A stretch of DNA of 64,000 nucleotides from NCBI GenBank assembly GCA_023055425.1, contig JALGPY010000005.1:80517495-80581494 (forward strand), written 5' to 3'. The translations under genes and the position numbers were made by a program. Below are positions 10,301 through 20,481 of this stretch, one piece after another. Under the pieces are notes generated by a model. The model searched no databases and was not told where the DNA came from. It was given only the letters and a program-made list of their open reading frames with translations. The stretch is from Linanthus parryae (lineage: Eukaryota; Streptophyta; Magnoliopsida; Ericales; Polemoniaceae). Numbering within the stretch: the first letter of the stretch is position 1; each line of letters opens with the position of its first letter.

Positions 10301-13300
10301 ATGTTCGAGTTAGGACTCGAGCTTGGCTCATGAATGGAGTGAACTTGTAGCTCTAGCCTTCAAGTTCGTCATGCTTGTGAGGTCTTCTTGTATGGCTCTA
10401 TGAACAATGACCTATCAAACCCACCCTAAAAAACAAAATTACATGAATGTAGCAGCTAATTATTATAGGCTATTCATATACTATATGATTGTACTTAATA
10501 GTGTGCTATAAGATGTACTGTAATTTAGTAATTACATATAAACGAGCCGGCTCTAGAGTTCCTGATCCAAACTTCATCATGTTTGGCTCGGCTTTAACAT
10601 AACGAGCCTAAATTTAGGCTCAATCCGAGCTTTGACAGAGCTGGCGTCGTGCAGATCTTGGGCAGCTCAGCTCATTTGCAGCCCTATGTATACTCTGTGG
10701 ATCTGTTTACTCAAGCACGTTGATGTTTAGGTGGAAGTGAAATCAAATCAGTGCGTTCTTTGGTTGCATTCTGTAAATGCTATGAATTAGGTTGCGGTAA
10801 AGATGCATCCAAAGTCGATAACTTGTCCTGTAATAGGCAATGAGGTAAATTACCTTAGTTGACCATCTATTAGGCGGGGGGAAACAGACGAGACATGGTT
10901 GATTTACACTGAAATTTTAATCCAGTGTTGATTTACTCCATAAAGTTCCCAGGAGGCGGGAGGTAACTGCTAACCTTGACATCCCTATTGAGACAGGTGT
11001 TGGGCGGTCAATGAAGTCAGGCGACCATAGCAGAAAACTTCGCATAATGTGTCTAAGGTATCTTAGAAAGGAATAGAGCTCCCTAATTTTGAAAGCCAAT
11101 CCATGACCCTAGAGACTGTACAATTCTTGTGAATGGTCTGTAACAATCAAAAGACAAAGACATGCCAAGAGACGTGCCAAGTCTTGCCATGGTTTTTGAA
11201 CTGGGAGTTACATTAAATGCCATTGTTTTCTTTTTCTTTTGCCTGATAACAAATAAGACAGTAGGAGATTACAATAGCAGCATCATGTTTATTACCACGG
11301 AAATAACTATATTTTACTGTGGTAAATGTGACAGCGTACATGTAACTTCCATATAACATGACCATGCAGTTGTGTGGAAGGCTATAGCAGATGCTATCCC
11401 TTGTTAGACAACTAATATGATATGATTGTCCTAGGTTGTTAGCACAAAAGTACTTAAAGCTTTGTAACCTATGTTCCATCTTGGGTATAGCTTTACTGAG
11501 TGTTGATGTGCTAATAAAAATTTATGGTCAGGAATATAGAAGAAACTTTTAAGAAATAAGATATTTCCGTAACAATACTTGAACCTCCACATGGAATCTC
11601 TTGTTAGAGGTGGAGTTAGTATCTTTTTCACTTTGTTAAGTTACTCATTTAAATCGCAACTAGATGAATTTCATAAAAACCATGATTTGTACGCCTCATA
11701 TGTTGCCATCGAGAGGAAGGATGAGCAACTTCAGAATATTTTTGATAAGTTGGGGAAGAGCAAAACTGGAGCTTTGATCACGGGACCCTTGATTTCTGCA
11801 AATACTTTGGAGGCTGCCTTGCTCATGTTAACTGACTTTCTGCACTCCGGAGAAAAGAAAGACGAATTGCATTCTTGGGTTTATGAAACAATGTGGAATA
11901 ATTTGATGCGTCACAACCTGAAATAATTTATCTTGCTGATACTCTTTCTTCGAAACAGAATTTGCAGGTTGATGAACTAAATTTAGCACAAATTGGACCT
12001 CAATTTGAGCATCACGAGGTGTTCCCAGCCCGAACTAACACAGGTTAGATTTTGCACCTCCTTAATTGTTATGTTCCATTTGAGATTTCACTCTAATTAA
12101 ACCACAGTTGCCTTTTAACATTTCCTGTTCAATAATTGATTTCAATACAGTACAGTTTCAGGGTCCTAGTCCTTTTGATGCTTTCTTGGAAATTATGTAA
12201 AGTGGGCTTTAGGATGGTTTAGAATCAATAAGATATTGTGATATAAAGGGTAGTAGTTGTGTGATGTGATAGAAGAATTATAGCATTAGTTTAGAACATT
12301 ATTTTGCTAGAGTTTCACAGATTGATGAACCTATGTAATGACCTAAAAATCAAATTTATTCGTTCCGCTGTTAATGTAGAAAACTCATCATCAAGATTGG
12401 GTGGCACCACATTTCCAATCTTGCAGGAATTAGTAAATTGTCTAAATACTTAGACTGCTGAAAGCCTAAAACCCTAGTGAACACTAATTTATTATCTATT
12501 CATGGGTACTTCCTTCGGGCCAAAAGAGATTCTTTTACGGTCACCTTTTGCTTCTTATTGGAGCAGCCTTCTCCAACATATAAATCCCTGCTGCATCGGT
12601 TCAAGGTCTAGTATTCTCTTTGAATTTTGGAGTTTACACTTAGGGCATTTTGTTTTAGGAGCTTTTTCATCCATGTTCTGGGCTTCATAGATGTTAAGTA
12701 TAGGAGTACTGCATTTCTTCTTGAGATTGGCTGTCATAACCGTTGTTGTTGTTATGAAGTCTTGTTATTAGAGACTAAGGGATAGCCCTTGCCCGTGGGC
12801 ACAATCGAAATAAACGCTAAGAACATTCTGCCAGTTATAAAGTAATTTAAACAAAAAGAAAATTTTATCCAAAAATCTGCAAAAGGCAAAAACCACCAAA
12901 ATAGTGAATTTAGTGAGCATTTTTTTGAAAACGACAGAACTGGATCCCAGTTACGTAGACTGCTGGAGAAAAGTTGGTCTTCGCAGAAGTGTGGTACATA
13001 ATCAAGTACATCAGAATTTAAAATAAGTTATTCAATCATGTAAGTACACAACCACTCCTTCTGCAACTAAGAATACGATAGCAGCTGAACTTAGACACTA
13101 ATGAAAGTAAGTTTTGTTATGAATGAAGTTGATCAAGGTAGAAAAGAAAATCTGAACGATGAACTGACAGAAGAAATGGGGAGATACATATCCAAACTAC
13201 CAAGTGAAATTTCGAAATAGATTGAACACAATCAACCAATGCACAGTTTGAAGTAGATGTCTTCCTTTTGTCGCTATCTATTAGCAATGATAATTTTCTC

Positions 13301-16300
13301 TAGTAGCCCCATGACTTAACATCTTATTGGAGCGTAATATAATTGGTTTATAAATAAGATGTCCAAAGTAAGAGAAAATATAGGGACTCACCAAATCAGT
13401 TAATTGCTGCCTCTGTTTCCCCTTATCCTCTGCTTCAATAATATAGGTACTCACGAAATCAGCTAATTGCTGGCTCTGTTGCTCCGTCCCTGTAGACCTG
13501 AACAAACACTTAAAAGTTTCAAACGTTTGGAATACATCATTAAGAAGTCACGTCATGGGGAAACTCAAAGGAGCTCTAGAATGTGTGCGGCAGAGACCAA
13601 TCAATAGTTTTGAATTGAAGCAGAATGTAACAGACCAGTATAACAGACCAATTAGTTGATTTTTACAGTTGATTTTTCTAGTCGACAGAGTCCTTGCCGT
13701 AAGGGCACTGCGCAAACTGAAATTGGCAAAGACTTGGATGCTTCTTGCTCTATGAGAAGATAAGATATGAAAGTTGGGACTCCTACACTACAGATGAACG
13801 CAAAATTGAATATCTGATGGCTGAATCAACTATATAGTTAAACCGCACTTCAATAAACCACTTACTCGTTTCTGCGAATAGTCAATCGGCTGTATCAACC
13901 TAACTGAACTGGTCCAATAGTGAGTGCAAGGGATGGCTTACCATGGCTAGGTTAGGCTGAACATAGACGCAGCTCTGAATTTTGGCTGCATTGTCCTGCA
14001 AATTTAATGGACTTTTTAGCGGATGCACTGTAAGATTAAGGTTATTGCAGGCATATCTAGAGACGAAATCTAGACAGGGTCAATGTTTCATAAGTAAAGA
14101 ACACAGCAGAATACAACTTGTGAAAGATTGGGAAAAAATAAATCTATCAGAAGTAGTGATGCGCTCCTGCGAAAAAATCTTGACAGCTGGAAAGGTGAAA
14201 ATCAACCCAATATTTGAAATCCTTACAGGACAGACTGAAATTAACTAAAGTACTATGTACAAATAGGAAAAACGTCCTTCGATGAGAGGGATAGAGACCT
14301 AAAACAGATCTAGAAAGGATACAAATTGGAGGCGGGTTCTTTGAGAGAGATTCATACCTACTTTGAGAGTGGCTCATTGTTCCAAATCGGGGACTCTGGT
14401 CCACCTTAGTGTATCCATGGCATCAATTTTCCGTGGTAGTGGTGGTGGCGGTTGACGGTGGGTGGTGAGTTCAGGTGAGAGATACGGCTGGTATTCAGCT
14501 ATGTATTTCCTGTTACGTCTTGAGTGATTCGGCCACGTTGACGGTGAGAGGGCTGGTGGTTGGTCTATCATCGCAGATCTATGAAGCACCGTAACGCCAT
14601 ATAGGCTCTCGTCCCCGTTTCGTACCCGTCCGGAACGCCGGAACGCCTGGAAACGTCCCCGGAATGACAGGTGGCGTCCCCCGGAAAAAATGAGATTCGG
14701 AACCTACCTGGAGCGGCGCTGGGACGCGTTCCAGCTTTCTGGAACTCCTGGGGAACGTCCCTAGCCGACTATCAAGAGATCGACTGACCTATAGGCGGCC
14801 TTCACGACGACCTCCACTAGATCGATGACGTCTGGTGACTTCGATCTCCACCAGATTCTCGGAGGCGACCTGCGACATCGCTGTTGGCTCACCGGCGACG
14901 GGATTTTGCGGCATCAGAAGGTCGATCACAAAAAGAAAGGAGAAGATGGCGGCCATGGCTGTAACAGGCACAGCCGCACAGCAGCTTCTAAACGCGTTGT
15001 TGGAGGAGAAAACCCACTTTTCTTGCCTATTTTTACTGTATTACCCAGTTCTTTTCTCAATTTTACAAAAATGCCATTCCTCATAAAAGGACTTTCCTGG
15101 ACTTGTTTGATTTGGGCTTTCCTATTAAGTAACAACCCAAAAGAGTTGTGTTTTCTGATTAGATATATTTATTTGTGTGTCATATACATCATAAAAAATT
15201 GTAAATAAATAAGAAATTTATGTTTATTTAAATATATTTATATGTTTTTTTATATAAAAATCGCCGTTCCCCCGGCGTTTCGTCTCCTAAATTTTTGAAA
15301 ACTGCCGTTCCGGCGTTCCCGTCCCCGTTTCGTCTCGTCCCCGTCCCCGTTTCGGTGCTACATAGTCGCAGATAGACGGGAGACAGGAGCTTGTTTGGAG
15401 GTAGGTCGGTCGCCTTATTTGAGATATCATGAAAGAGTACATAGGAAGGGGGAAAAGGACAGTAAGAGTTTTGGATGCGATTTGTGGTTTGAATCTCAAA
15501 CCTAAATGACACTTTCTGTGCTCAGAAACTTCCCGTCTGCTCTCTCCACCTAGCAAGTGATCCAACATCTGTAAATGCGTGGACTCGAATGCTTAAAAGA
15601 CAGTTCTTTGGGTTTTGTTTTGTAGATATAAAGCGAAACAGTGGTTCTATTTCCAATTTCGGGTTCAATCTTAACGATCTCTTATCTTTCTTATATCGTA
15701 ACCAGTACTGTAGAAGGGTGGATAGGAATACTTCTGTGTTTGTTTAATACTGTCTGAAGTACTTCTGTAGTCTAATTGATTATCGTTTTATTTCTGCAGA
15801 ATTTGTCCAAGTATACTCTCCATCACACCTAAAGATGCGTGTTTGGGAGCGGGGAGCAGGTTAGGTTTCTGATGCTTGATAAATTCTTAAAATGTTGATT
15901 AGGCTCTCTCTCTCTCTCTCTCTCATTATTGCGGGTATTTGTGAAAATGGCTTTGTGCTGAGTGAGTATGAAGCTTTCTCTGGTGGCATTGTAGGAGCGA
16001 CATTAGCTTGTGGAACAGGAGCTTGTGCAGTGGTGGTGGCTGCAGTTCTTGAAGGTCGTGCGGAAAGGGTGAGTTCAGTAACTTGCAGATTCCTTAATGA
16101 ACGCGTTGCAGCCAGCATATCTAGTTTTTATTATAACTTATCTGCTAATTTAGAACATCTGTGTTACGTTATATTGGACTTGATATGTTTGTTATGCATC
16201 ATTTGGATTGGCTTCATACTTCGTACAAGAGAAAGCTTCGGGTTCTGAACATCAAAAGCTCACTGAAGAAGCCCTGATAACTACGGCATCAAACCTGCCC

Positions 16301-17049
16301 CCAAATGGTACCTAATATGCAAATCCCATTCCCACGTAAAATGTCTTGGAACACCAAAACTGACAAAACTAGGATGGGTATGAATAGAAAACGACACCCA
16401 CTGGATGATATCTCTTCGCAACTCGATTCAACTCAAAATGGAACAAATTCCTCCGGTTCTGTCTATCTAAAGCCATTCGCTCACTTAGAATATAGTGGCT
16501 GATTAAAGAGTAAACTTGATGATTATGACATGAAAATAGTGAGAAATGTATATACAAAGAAACTTGTATCAGATTGGTTAACCATGAGCAAGTACCCGAG
16601 CTTTAGTTTCTCACTAAACCTGAAGGTCTCTTAGTAGTTATCCAAATTTTCGAAGTAGGTGCTCCCAGTGCCCCTAGATATACTACCCGAGCTTATCTGG
16701 GTTTTTACCGGCTCTATTCTTCCCAATGTGTCCGGGTGAGGAGGGGTCTGCACTATGCATCAGTCCATTTGTCTCACATTCTTTTTTGCTTATGATCTAT
16801 ACTGTAAATGCGCCATTACAGAAGGAACGCATGAATATTTGCAAACATGTTAGGCGCTGGATATTTGCATATAGGTTCACTGGCTGTTTTTTATCGTCTC
16901 TCATGCCTGCCTTGTGTATTTGTTGAAAACAGAGTTGCACAGTGGATTTACCTGGAGGGCCATTGGATATTGAATGGAGAGAGGAAGACAATCATATCTA
17001 TATGACCGGGCCAGCAGAAGTAGTGTTTTACGGATCAGTGCAATTGTAA
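7366..17049 (+). CDS. dapF: Diaminopimelate epimerase, 3' seven exons (5' exons not in window)
   Basis: Interconverts LL- and meso-2,6-diaminopimelate, a late step of plastid lysine biosynthesis. Seven exons join in frame: 7366-7436, 7870-7927, 8231-8410, 11959-12043, 15800-15859, 15995-16068 and 16933-17049. All six introns are GT..AG. The joined part is 645 nt (214 residues plus TAA). The first exon starts with [12 protein letters not shown], holding the first catalytic cysteine. [14 protein letters not shown], the substrate-binding [20 protein letters not shown] and WERGA follow. The second catalytic cysteine is in LACGTGACA (TGT at 16009-16011). The end is [12 protein letters not shown]. 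Missing is the N-terminal lobe with its YHGLGNDF motif and the transit peptide. These may lie beyond the left edge across an intron over 7 kb long, or the locus may be 5'-truncated. Open frames and intact splice sites argue for a working or recently working gene. Confidence 0.9.
7437..7869 (+). other. dapF intron between exons at 7366 and 7870
   Basis: A 433-bp GT..AG intron. It contains a self-complementary TG/CA tract, TGTGTGTGTGCGCACACACA, near 7482-7501. No other feature seen. Confidence 0.7.
7928..8230 (+). other. dapF intron between exons at 7870 and 8231
   Basis: A 303-bp GT..AG intron with an uninterrupted T tract of about 18 near 8169-8186. No other feature seen. Confidence 0.7.
8871..9174 (-). 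mobile_element. Short Helitron-like fragment
   Basis: On the - strand the stretch starts TCTATATTACTAAG preceded by A and ends CTCTAG followed by T. This is the A|TC..CTRR|T layout of Helitrons. A short hairpin, TCCC-AAC-GGGA, sits about 15 bp before the 3' end. At 304 bp it has no Rep/helicase coding. The hairpin stem is weak and there is no target duplication to confirm it. Confidence 0.4.
10261..10686. repeat. hAT-type MITE fragment rich in GAGCC/GGCTC
   Basis: The right end reads GCTCATTTGCAGCCCTA, the inverse of the TAGGGCTGCAAA.GAGC terminus of a common plant hAT MITE group. Many GAGCC and GGCTC motifs lie inside. The left terminus is missing, so no target duplication can be given. Confidence 0.4.
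11579..11926 (+). CDS. Unrecognised 115-codon ORF in dapF intron
   Basis: An open frame ending in TAA 32 bp before the dapF exon at 11959. The protein has a short hydrophobic start, then a soluble part with stretches such as [18 protein letters not shown] and [20 protein letters not shown] that look more protein-like than the surrounding chance translations. I do not recognise a family. It could be a captured gene fragment, a retained-intron extension of dapF, or chance. It is not in frame with the dapF exons, because the TAA ends it before the acceptor. Confidence 0.2.
   Translation: MNLHMESLVRGGVSIFFTLLSYSFKSQLDEFHKNHDLYASYVAIERKDEQLQNIFDKLGKSKTGALITGPLISANTLEAALLMLTDFLHSGEKKDELHSWVYETMWNNLMRHNLK
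13378..13503. repeat. 63-bp tandem duplication
   Basis: Two adjacent, slightly diverged units start ATATAGGGACTCACCAAATC (13378) and ATATAGGTACTCACGAAATC (13441). The period of 63 keeps a - strand frame open through both units, so a 21-residue segment is repeated (..QQL.D.VS.YI..), but there is no other sign that it is coding. Confidence 0.6.
14579..15365. mobile_element. hAT-like MITE with perfect 8-bp target duplication
   Basis: A 787-bp element with inverted ends. The left end starts CTATGAAGCACCGTAACG and the right end, from the other strand, starts CTATGTAGCACCGAAACG. It is flanked by TCGCAGAT at 14571-14578 and 15366-15373. Subterminal regions repeat CCCCGT / ACGGGG and GGAACG / CGTTCC motifs. 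No transposase is encoded. The GC-rich inner part (about 14790-15010) differs in composition from the AT-rich right part and could be captured DNA. Confidence 0.75.
15860..15994 (+). other. Short dapF intron with a CT microsatellite
   Basis: A 135-bp GT..AG intron whose polypyrimidine content includes a (CT)n run of about 20 bases at 15904-15924. Length variation there could affect splicing of the exon with the second catalytic cysteine. Confidence 0.65.
16069..16932 (+). other. Last dapF intron
   Basis: An 864-bp GT..AG intron (gtgagt..aacag) before the terminal coding exon. Open frames inside it are short and unconvincing. Confidence 0.65.
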
Positions 17050-17335
17050 TCTTTCATTAATACACTTGCAATTGAATGTATTGATAGATCTTGACTGGTG
17101 GGGTGGAAGTAGTTTTGTAAAGATCCTTGTGGTTGTGATCTTCCGAAATTTGTAGTTATGGATTGATGTCCTGTAATGAGTGTAACTTTTCGAGTTTTAG
17201 AGACAACAGAACTCATGTTGGTAAATTTTCTTGTTCCAGTTCCCTCCCTGACACCACATAGCAACAGCAATCACACTAATTGACCAACTGTACTTTGCAT
17301 TGACCATTTGAAATTCACTTACTATAAAAAGAAAT
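17050..17335 (+). other. dapF 3' flank
   Basis: Presumed 3' UTR and spacer between the dapF stop codon and the transposon nest on the - strand. No canonical AATAAA signal was picked out. Confidence 0.4.
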
Positions 17336-17687
17336 TTAGACGAGCACAACTGGAGAAGGTTGGTTGTTTTGTGTCATAGGAGTCTTTTCTTTCAAAATCA
17401 CTGCAACCTCCCGTGTGTGCTCATCCACCCCATACACATCTACCACATAAGCCATTTTCTGACATTGAGTTGAAGTATGTCCATATTGATTACACTTGCC
17501 GCACTTTCCACCACTTGGTCTAGCTAGCATACAGATTAGCTTTATCGCTGGGCTAGATGCTACCTGTTGAGTTGTACGGTTGCCATGGCTATCCTGATTA
17601 GATCCGTCGGGGTTTTTAGTGGCCAATGCTGGAGAAACTGTGGTATGTGGGAGTTGCTCTTGCAACTTTACCTTTGTCGGTTGTTGC
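17336..17687 (-). pseudogene. Gypsy gag zinc-knuckle segment
   Basis: The - strand frame encodes CGKCNQYGHTSTQC, a CX2CX4HX4C knuckle with spacing as in retroviral-type gag, then a short tail. It continues the gag at 18267-18930 in the same orientation. The two parts are separated by a LINE tail. No protease or pol follows, because the element stops at the dapF flank. Confidence 0.65.
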
Positions 17688-17769
17688 CAGAGGAAGAGAA
17701 CCTCATTAGCAACCAAGAGATTTTTTTTTTTTTTTTTCAGAGGAAGAGAACTTCATTAGTAACCAAGAG
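17688..17769. repeat. 32-bp direct repeat on both sides of the LINE poly(A)
   Basis: CAGAGGAAGAGAAC.TCATTAG begins both units (17688-17719 and 17738-17769). Only two mismatches are seen over 32 bp. The second unit is the LINE 3' end. The first runs directly into gag sequence. Confidence 0.7.
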
Positions 17770-18241
17770 TTCCAAAATGTACATAGACCTACCAGAGCAC
17801 TTGGCTAGATTACATGATCCAAAAGCCTAGCACTTCTATGAAACTGAAGCAAGAAGCTATGCCACTGATGGCTGCTATCAAAACACTACAAGTACTAACT
17901 AATTACAGAACATAGAGGAGTACATGTACTAAAAGAAACTACTTGGACGATACAAAAAACTGGTAGATCGAGGAGGAGAATATCAGTTTCTGATCATTGG
18001 TAACAATTTCATTCTTGAAGACATGTGCATTTCGAGCTTTCCAAGTGATCCATATGATTGAAACAGTCCAATACCAATGACGGGAGGTGATGTTCTTTGG
18101 ACTACTCTTGAGCCATCTTTTGACCCAATATTCAATAGTTAGGGGAGAGTATGGTCTGTGGAGTGTGGGAGCTCTTCTCCATGAAACACTCGCCCTTGTG
18201 TGACAAGAGGAAAAAATATGGGTAGTTGCTTCAAAAGTGTT
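17721..18241 (-). mobile_element. 5'-truncated LINE tail with poly(A)
   Basis: Read on the - strand, the stretch encodes the end of a LINE ORF2: SRHWYWTVSIIWITWKARNA, matching the W..W.IW..RN region of the zf-RVT domain, with a stop shortly after. A 3' UTR ending CTAATGAAGTTCTCTTCCTC and a run of 17 A (T on +, 17721-17737) follow. It is inserted in the Gypsy gag in the same orientation. Confidence 0.65.
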
Positions 18242-18266
18242 GGGGGGGGGGGGGGGGGGGGGGGGG
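18242..18266. repeat. 25-bp G homopolymer
   Basis: An uninterrupted run of G at the junction between the 5' end of the LINE tail and the Gypsy gag. The exact length may be unreliable because homopolymers are error-prone. Confidence 0.85.
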
Positions 18267-18930
18267 CAAAAATTAGAAATGGTTAAAATTTTCCTGTGAA
18301 GGTTGTGAAAAGTTGGTACCGTGTTGGTGACAATTTGTCAGAATTTCTAGACTGACCCTTTCGGTAAAACCATGAATTCTATTTCTCCCTCATCTCAGAC
18401 TTTAACGCCATATTGTCGGCTTCCACCACACTCCATAATGTTTGGAGTCCGACCTTGTCCCTAATAGAAAATGTCAAACCCCCTAAATATCGAGCCACTT
18501 TCTGTTGGATTTTCTCACTCAATCGGTTATGGCCTGACAATCGCGTAAACTCATAGTTGTATTATGCAACATATCGGTTATAGTGTGCATAGTATCGGTA
18601 TATCATGAACATGTACTACTAATTATCTAGTAGCAAACATCTGACTAGCAGTAGCTGCTTCATCCTCCTCCAAGTACGGAATGGAGTTTTCCCCATCCTG
18701 GTTCGATCGCTCTACAACTTATCCCACAAAACAACCGCATCGCCTTTCAACTTAAAAGCCACTAGTCGGACCATCTTACTTTATGGAACTTCCACAATGT
18801 TGAGGAACCTAACCTCTGAAACCCAATTCAAGAATGGCTCTACGTTCACGTTCTCGTTGGAACTCGAAATGTCTGAACTCATCCAATAATTGAAGAAGCT
18901 GGTCGAGGCGCTGATTCTTAGAAGGTTCTT
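18267..18930 (-). pseudogene. Ty3/Gypsy gag capsid part
   Basis: Read on the - strand across stops and frameshifts, it gives LDQLLQLLDEFRHFEF (18850-18920), KLKGDAVVLWDKL-like sequence near 18720-18760 and LSEKIQQKVARYLGGL near 18490-18530. These match, in order, the W..E..F, L.G.A..W and L.E......F..GL landmarks of plant chromovirus-type gag. The left border is the poly-G tract and the right border a small LTR element, beyond which the gag N-terminus continues. Confidence 0.65.
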
Positions 18931-19030
18931 TGTTATGTTTTGGTGATTCAAGCACCTAGCTAGAAGTTGGACGAAACGGAGAAGCAATTGGCGAAGCAAG
19001 GAAGAAGAATGAAGACGCGAAAATTGTCAG

Positions 19031-19156
19031 TGTCTTCTTGCGAAGACATTATGTCTTCTTGAAAAGAGTCGTCTAGCGAAGAGTCGTCTTGCGAAGAGTC
19101 GTCTTGCGAAGACAACTTGTCTTGGTGCGAAGACAAATGTCTTCGTGCGAAGACAT
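19031..19156. repeat. Palindromic GTCTTC..GAAGAC array upstream of TATA
   Basis: Units such as GTCTTCTTGCGAAGAC (inverted GTCTTC/GAAGAC halves) and direct GAAGAGTCGTCTTGC repeats lie about 85-210 bp upstream of the LTR TATA box. The 3' LTR array (20589-20671) is shorter, so the copy number changed between the LTRs. Confidence 0.7.
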
Positions 19157-19240
19157 CGGGGCTGGGGCGGTTTCGTTGTTTCCTTGTTCAATTTTGGAAT
19201 GTTTCTTCGTTTCTTTGGGCACACGTCAGTATCCTAGGCC

Positions 19241-19249
19241 TATATAAAG
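19241..19249 (+). promoter_or_regulatory. LTR TATA box of the small element
   Basis: TATATAAAG in the context GGCCTATATAAAGACC. The same motif is at 20749-20757 in the 3' LTR. Confidence 0.6.
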
Positions 19250-19446
19250 ACCTAGGTTCGAGACTAATATTGTGTGGTTGAGTGTGGTTAATTGTAATTG
19301 AGTTCTCATCAATAAATTGGTTCGTTTTGGCCGTGGATGTAGCTATCCTAAAAACTAGTGAACCACGTTATATCGTTGTGTTGTTTCTTCATATTGTTTA
19401 TCGCCTCTTCGCTCCTCTTGTGCTTCCGCTGTCATTTTCCAACAAG

Positions 19447-19462
19447 TGGTATTAGAGCCAGG
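19447..19462 (+). other. Primer-binding site (initiator tRNA-Met type)
   Basis: TGGTATTAGAGCCAGG, two bases after the 5' LTR. It differs by one base from the usual TGGTATCAGAGCC of plant elements primed by initiator tRNA-Met. Confidence 0.65.
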
Positions 19463-20481
19463 TTGTTGGGTTAGGGTTTGTTGGTGAGGAGTGACGACGA
19501 ATTTGTTTGGGATGTAGATCTATCGTGTTGATGAGAATATTGTTGATACACCCACCACCAAGTTCCTTATTGGGGGAACTATTGAGCTCCTTATTGTGGG
19601 AGCTATCGGTTCCTTGTTAGGGGAACAATCGGGTTCCTTTTTGGGGGAGTTTTCGGGTTCTTTTCCATGGAGCATCGGGCGCGCATTCTAGCGCGAATTT
19701 GGAGGTTCACGTGCAATTGGCGTTCCGACGCAATCGGGCTTCTGGCGTGGAGCATTGGGCGTGTGGATCTCAATCGGGCTCATCCGTTGCAAGAACTCGT
19801 AAGAGTTGGAGCATCAGCATGGAGTGATCTTTTTCTTGGAGCTAGGAGGATTCAAGTCAAGGTAGAGACGAATCGAGTCACCTGCGGATTTGGCTCGTGG
19901 CATGGATCAATTGACGTGTCTTGTTGGCACGTGATTGATTGGTGACGCGTTATTGGACACAGATTGGTTGGTACATGTTATTGAGCATGTATTGATTGGC
20001 GAGGTGTTAATGTGAGCGCATTGATTGGTGGCACGTTATTGGCGTCTTGCTGCAGTTAGTATTGGTGACGCAATTGACATGACTTGATTGATAGGCACTT
20101 TTGTCGTTAAGTATCATTGTAATGAAGTTAGGGAGATGCATTGTGTCATGGTGCATGGTGTGTTCACTGAGACACACAAGTCTATGCGTTTGTTGAGACG
20201 CAAAGGAGCGCTTGTTGTGCCGCACAGTGGATGTATTCTATTACCGCAAATTTGGGAATACATTCTATTGGTTGATTGGTTGATCGTATCGATTTGGGTG
20301 GAGCGCTTTGAATTTGATTGTTGAAGGTGCAACCAAAATTGGCGTGTTCATTGAAAAGACGAATGGCAATAAACGATTTGGTGAATTGGGTGGAGGCGTT
20401 CTTGATTGGGAGGCGCACCCACAATTGGATTGAGGAGAGAATTGGATTGGTTGTTAGGGAACTTGAATCAAGGTGGAGATT

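Larger units (their letters stand above)
8411..11958 (+). other. Large dapF intron carrying transposon fragments
   Basis: A 3.5-kb intron flanked by gtatgt and acag. It holds a Helitron-like fragment (8871-9174), a TA microsatellite (9179-9193), a hAT-type MITE fragment (10261-10686) and an unrecognised ORF near its 3' end (11579-11926). The rest is AT-rich and featureless. Confidence 0.7.
12044..15799 (+). other. Large dapF intron carrying a MITE
   Basis: A 3.76-kb GT..AG intron between the FPARTNT exon and the EFVQV exon. It contains a 63-bp tandem duplication (13378-13503) and a hAT-type MITE (14579-15365). Nothing else was recognised. Confidence 0.7.
18931..19444 (+). repeat. 5' LTR of the small element
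   Basis: 514 bp, TGTTATG..CCAACA. It has a TATA box, TATATAAAG, at 19241-19249 and an expanded GAAGAC/GTCTTC array at 19031-19156. Confidence 0.7.

Noticed and set aside
14825..15208. 127-codon ORF inside a MITE
   Set aside because: It lies in the non-autonomous element with overlapping frames on both strands and has no recognisable motif.
15892..16248. 118-codon ORF read as a separate small gene
   Set aside because: Its conserved part is the dapF exon 15995-16068. The rest is intron read-through including the CT microsatellite.
19027..19224. Arginine-rich repeat ORF (FARRL units) on the - strand
   Set aside because: It is a translation of the GAAGAC/GTCTTC array in the small element's LTR, and the array differs in length between LTRs.
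19667..19945. 92-codon ORF inside the small LTR element
   Set aside because: It is made of the internal short repeats and shows no gag or pol motif.
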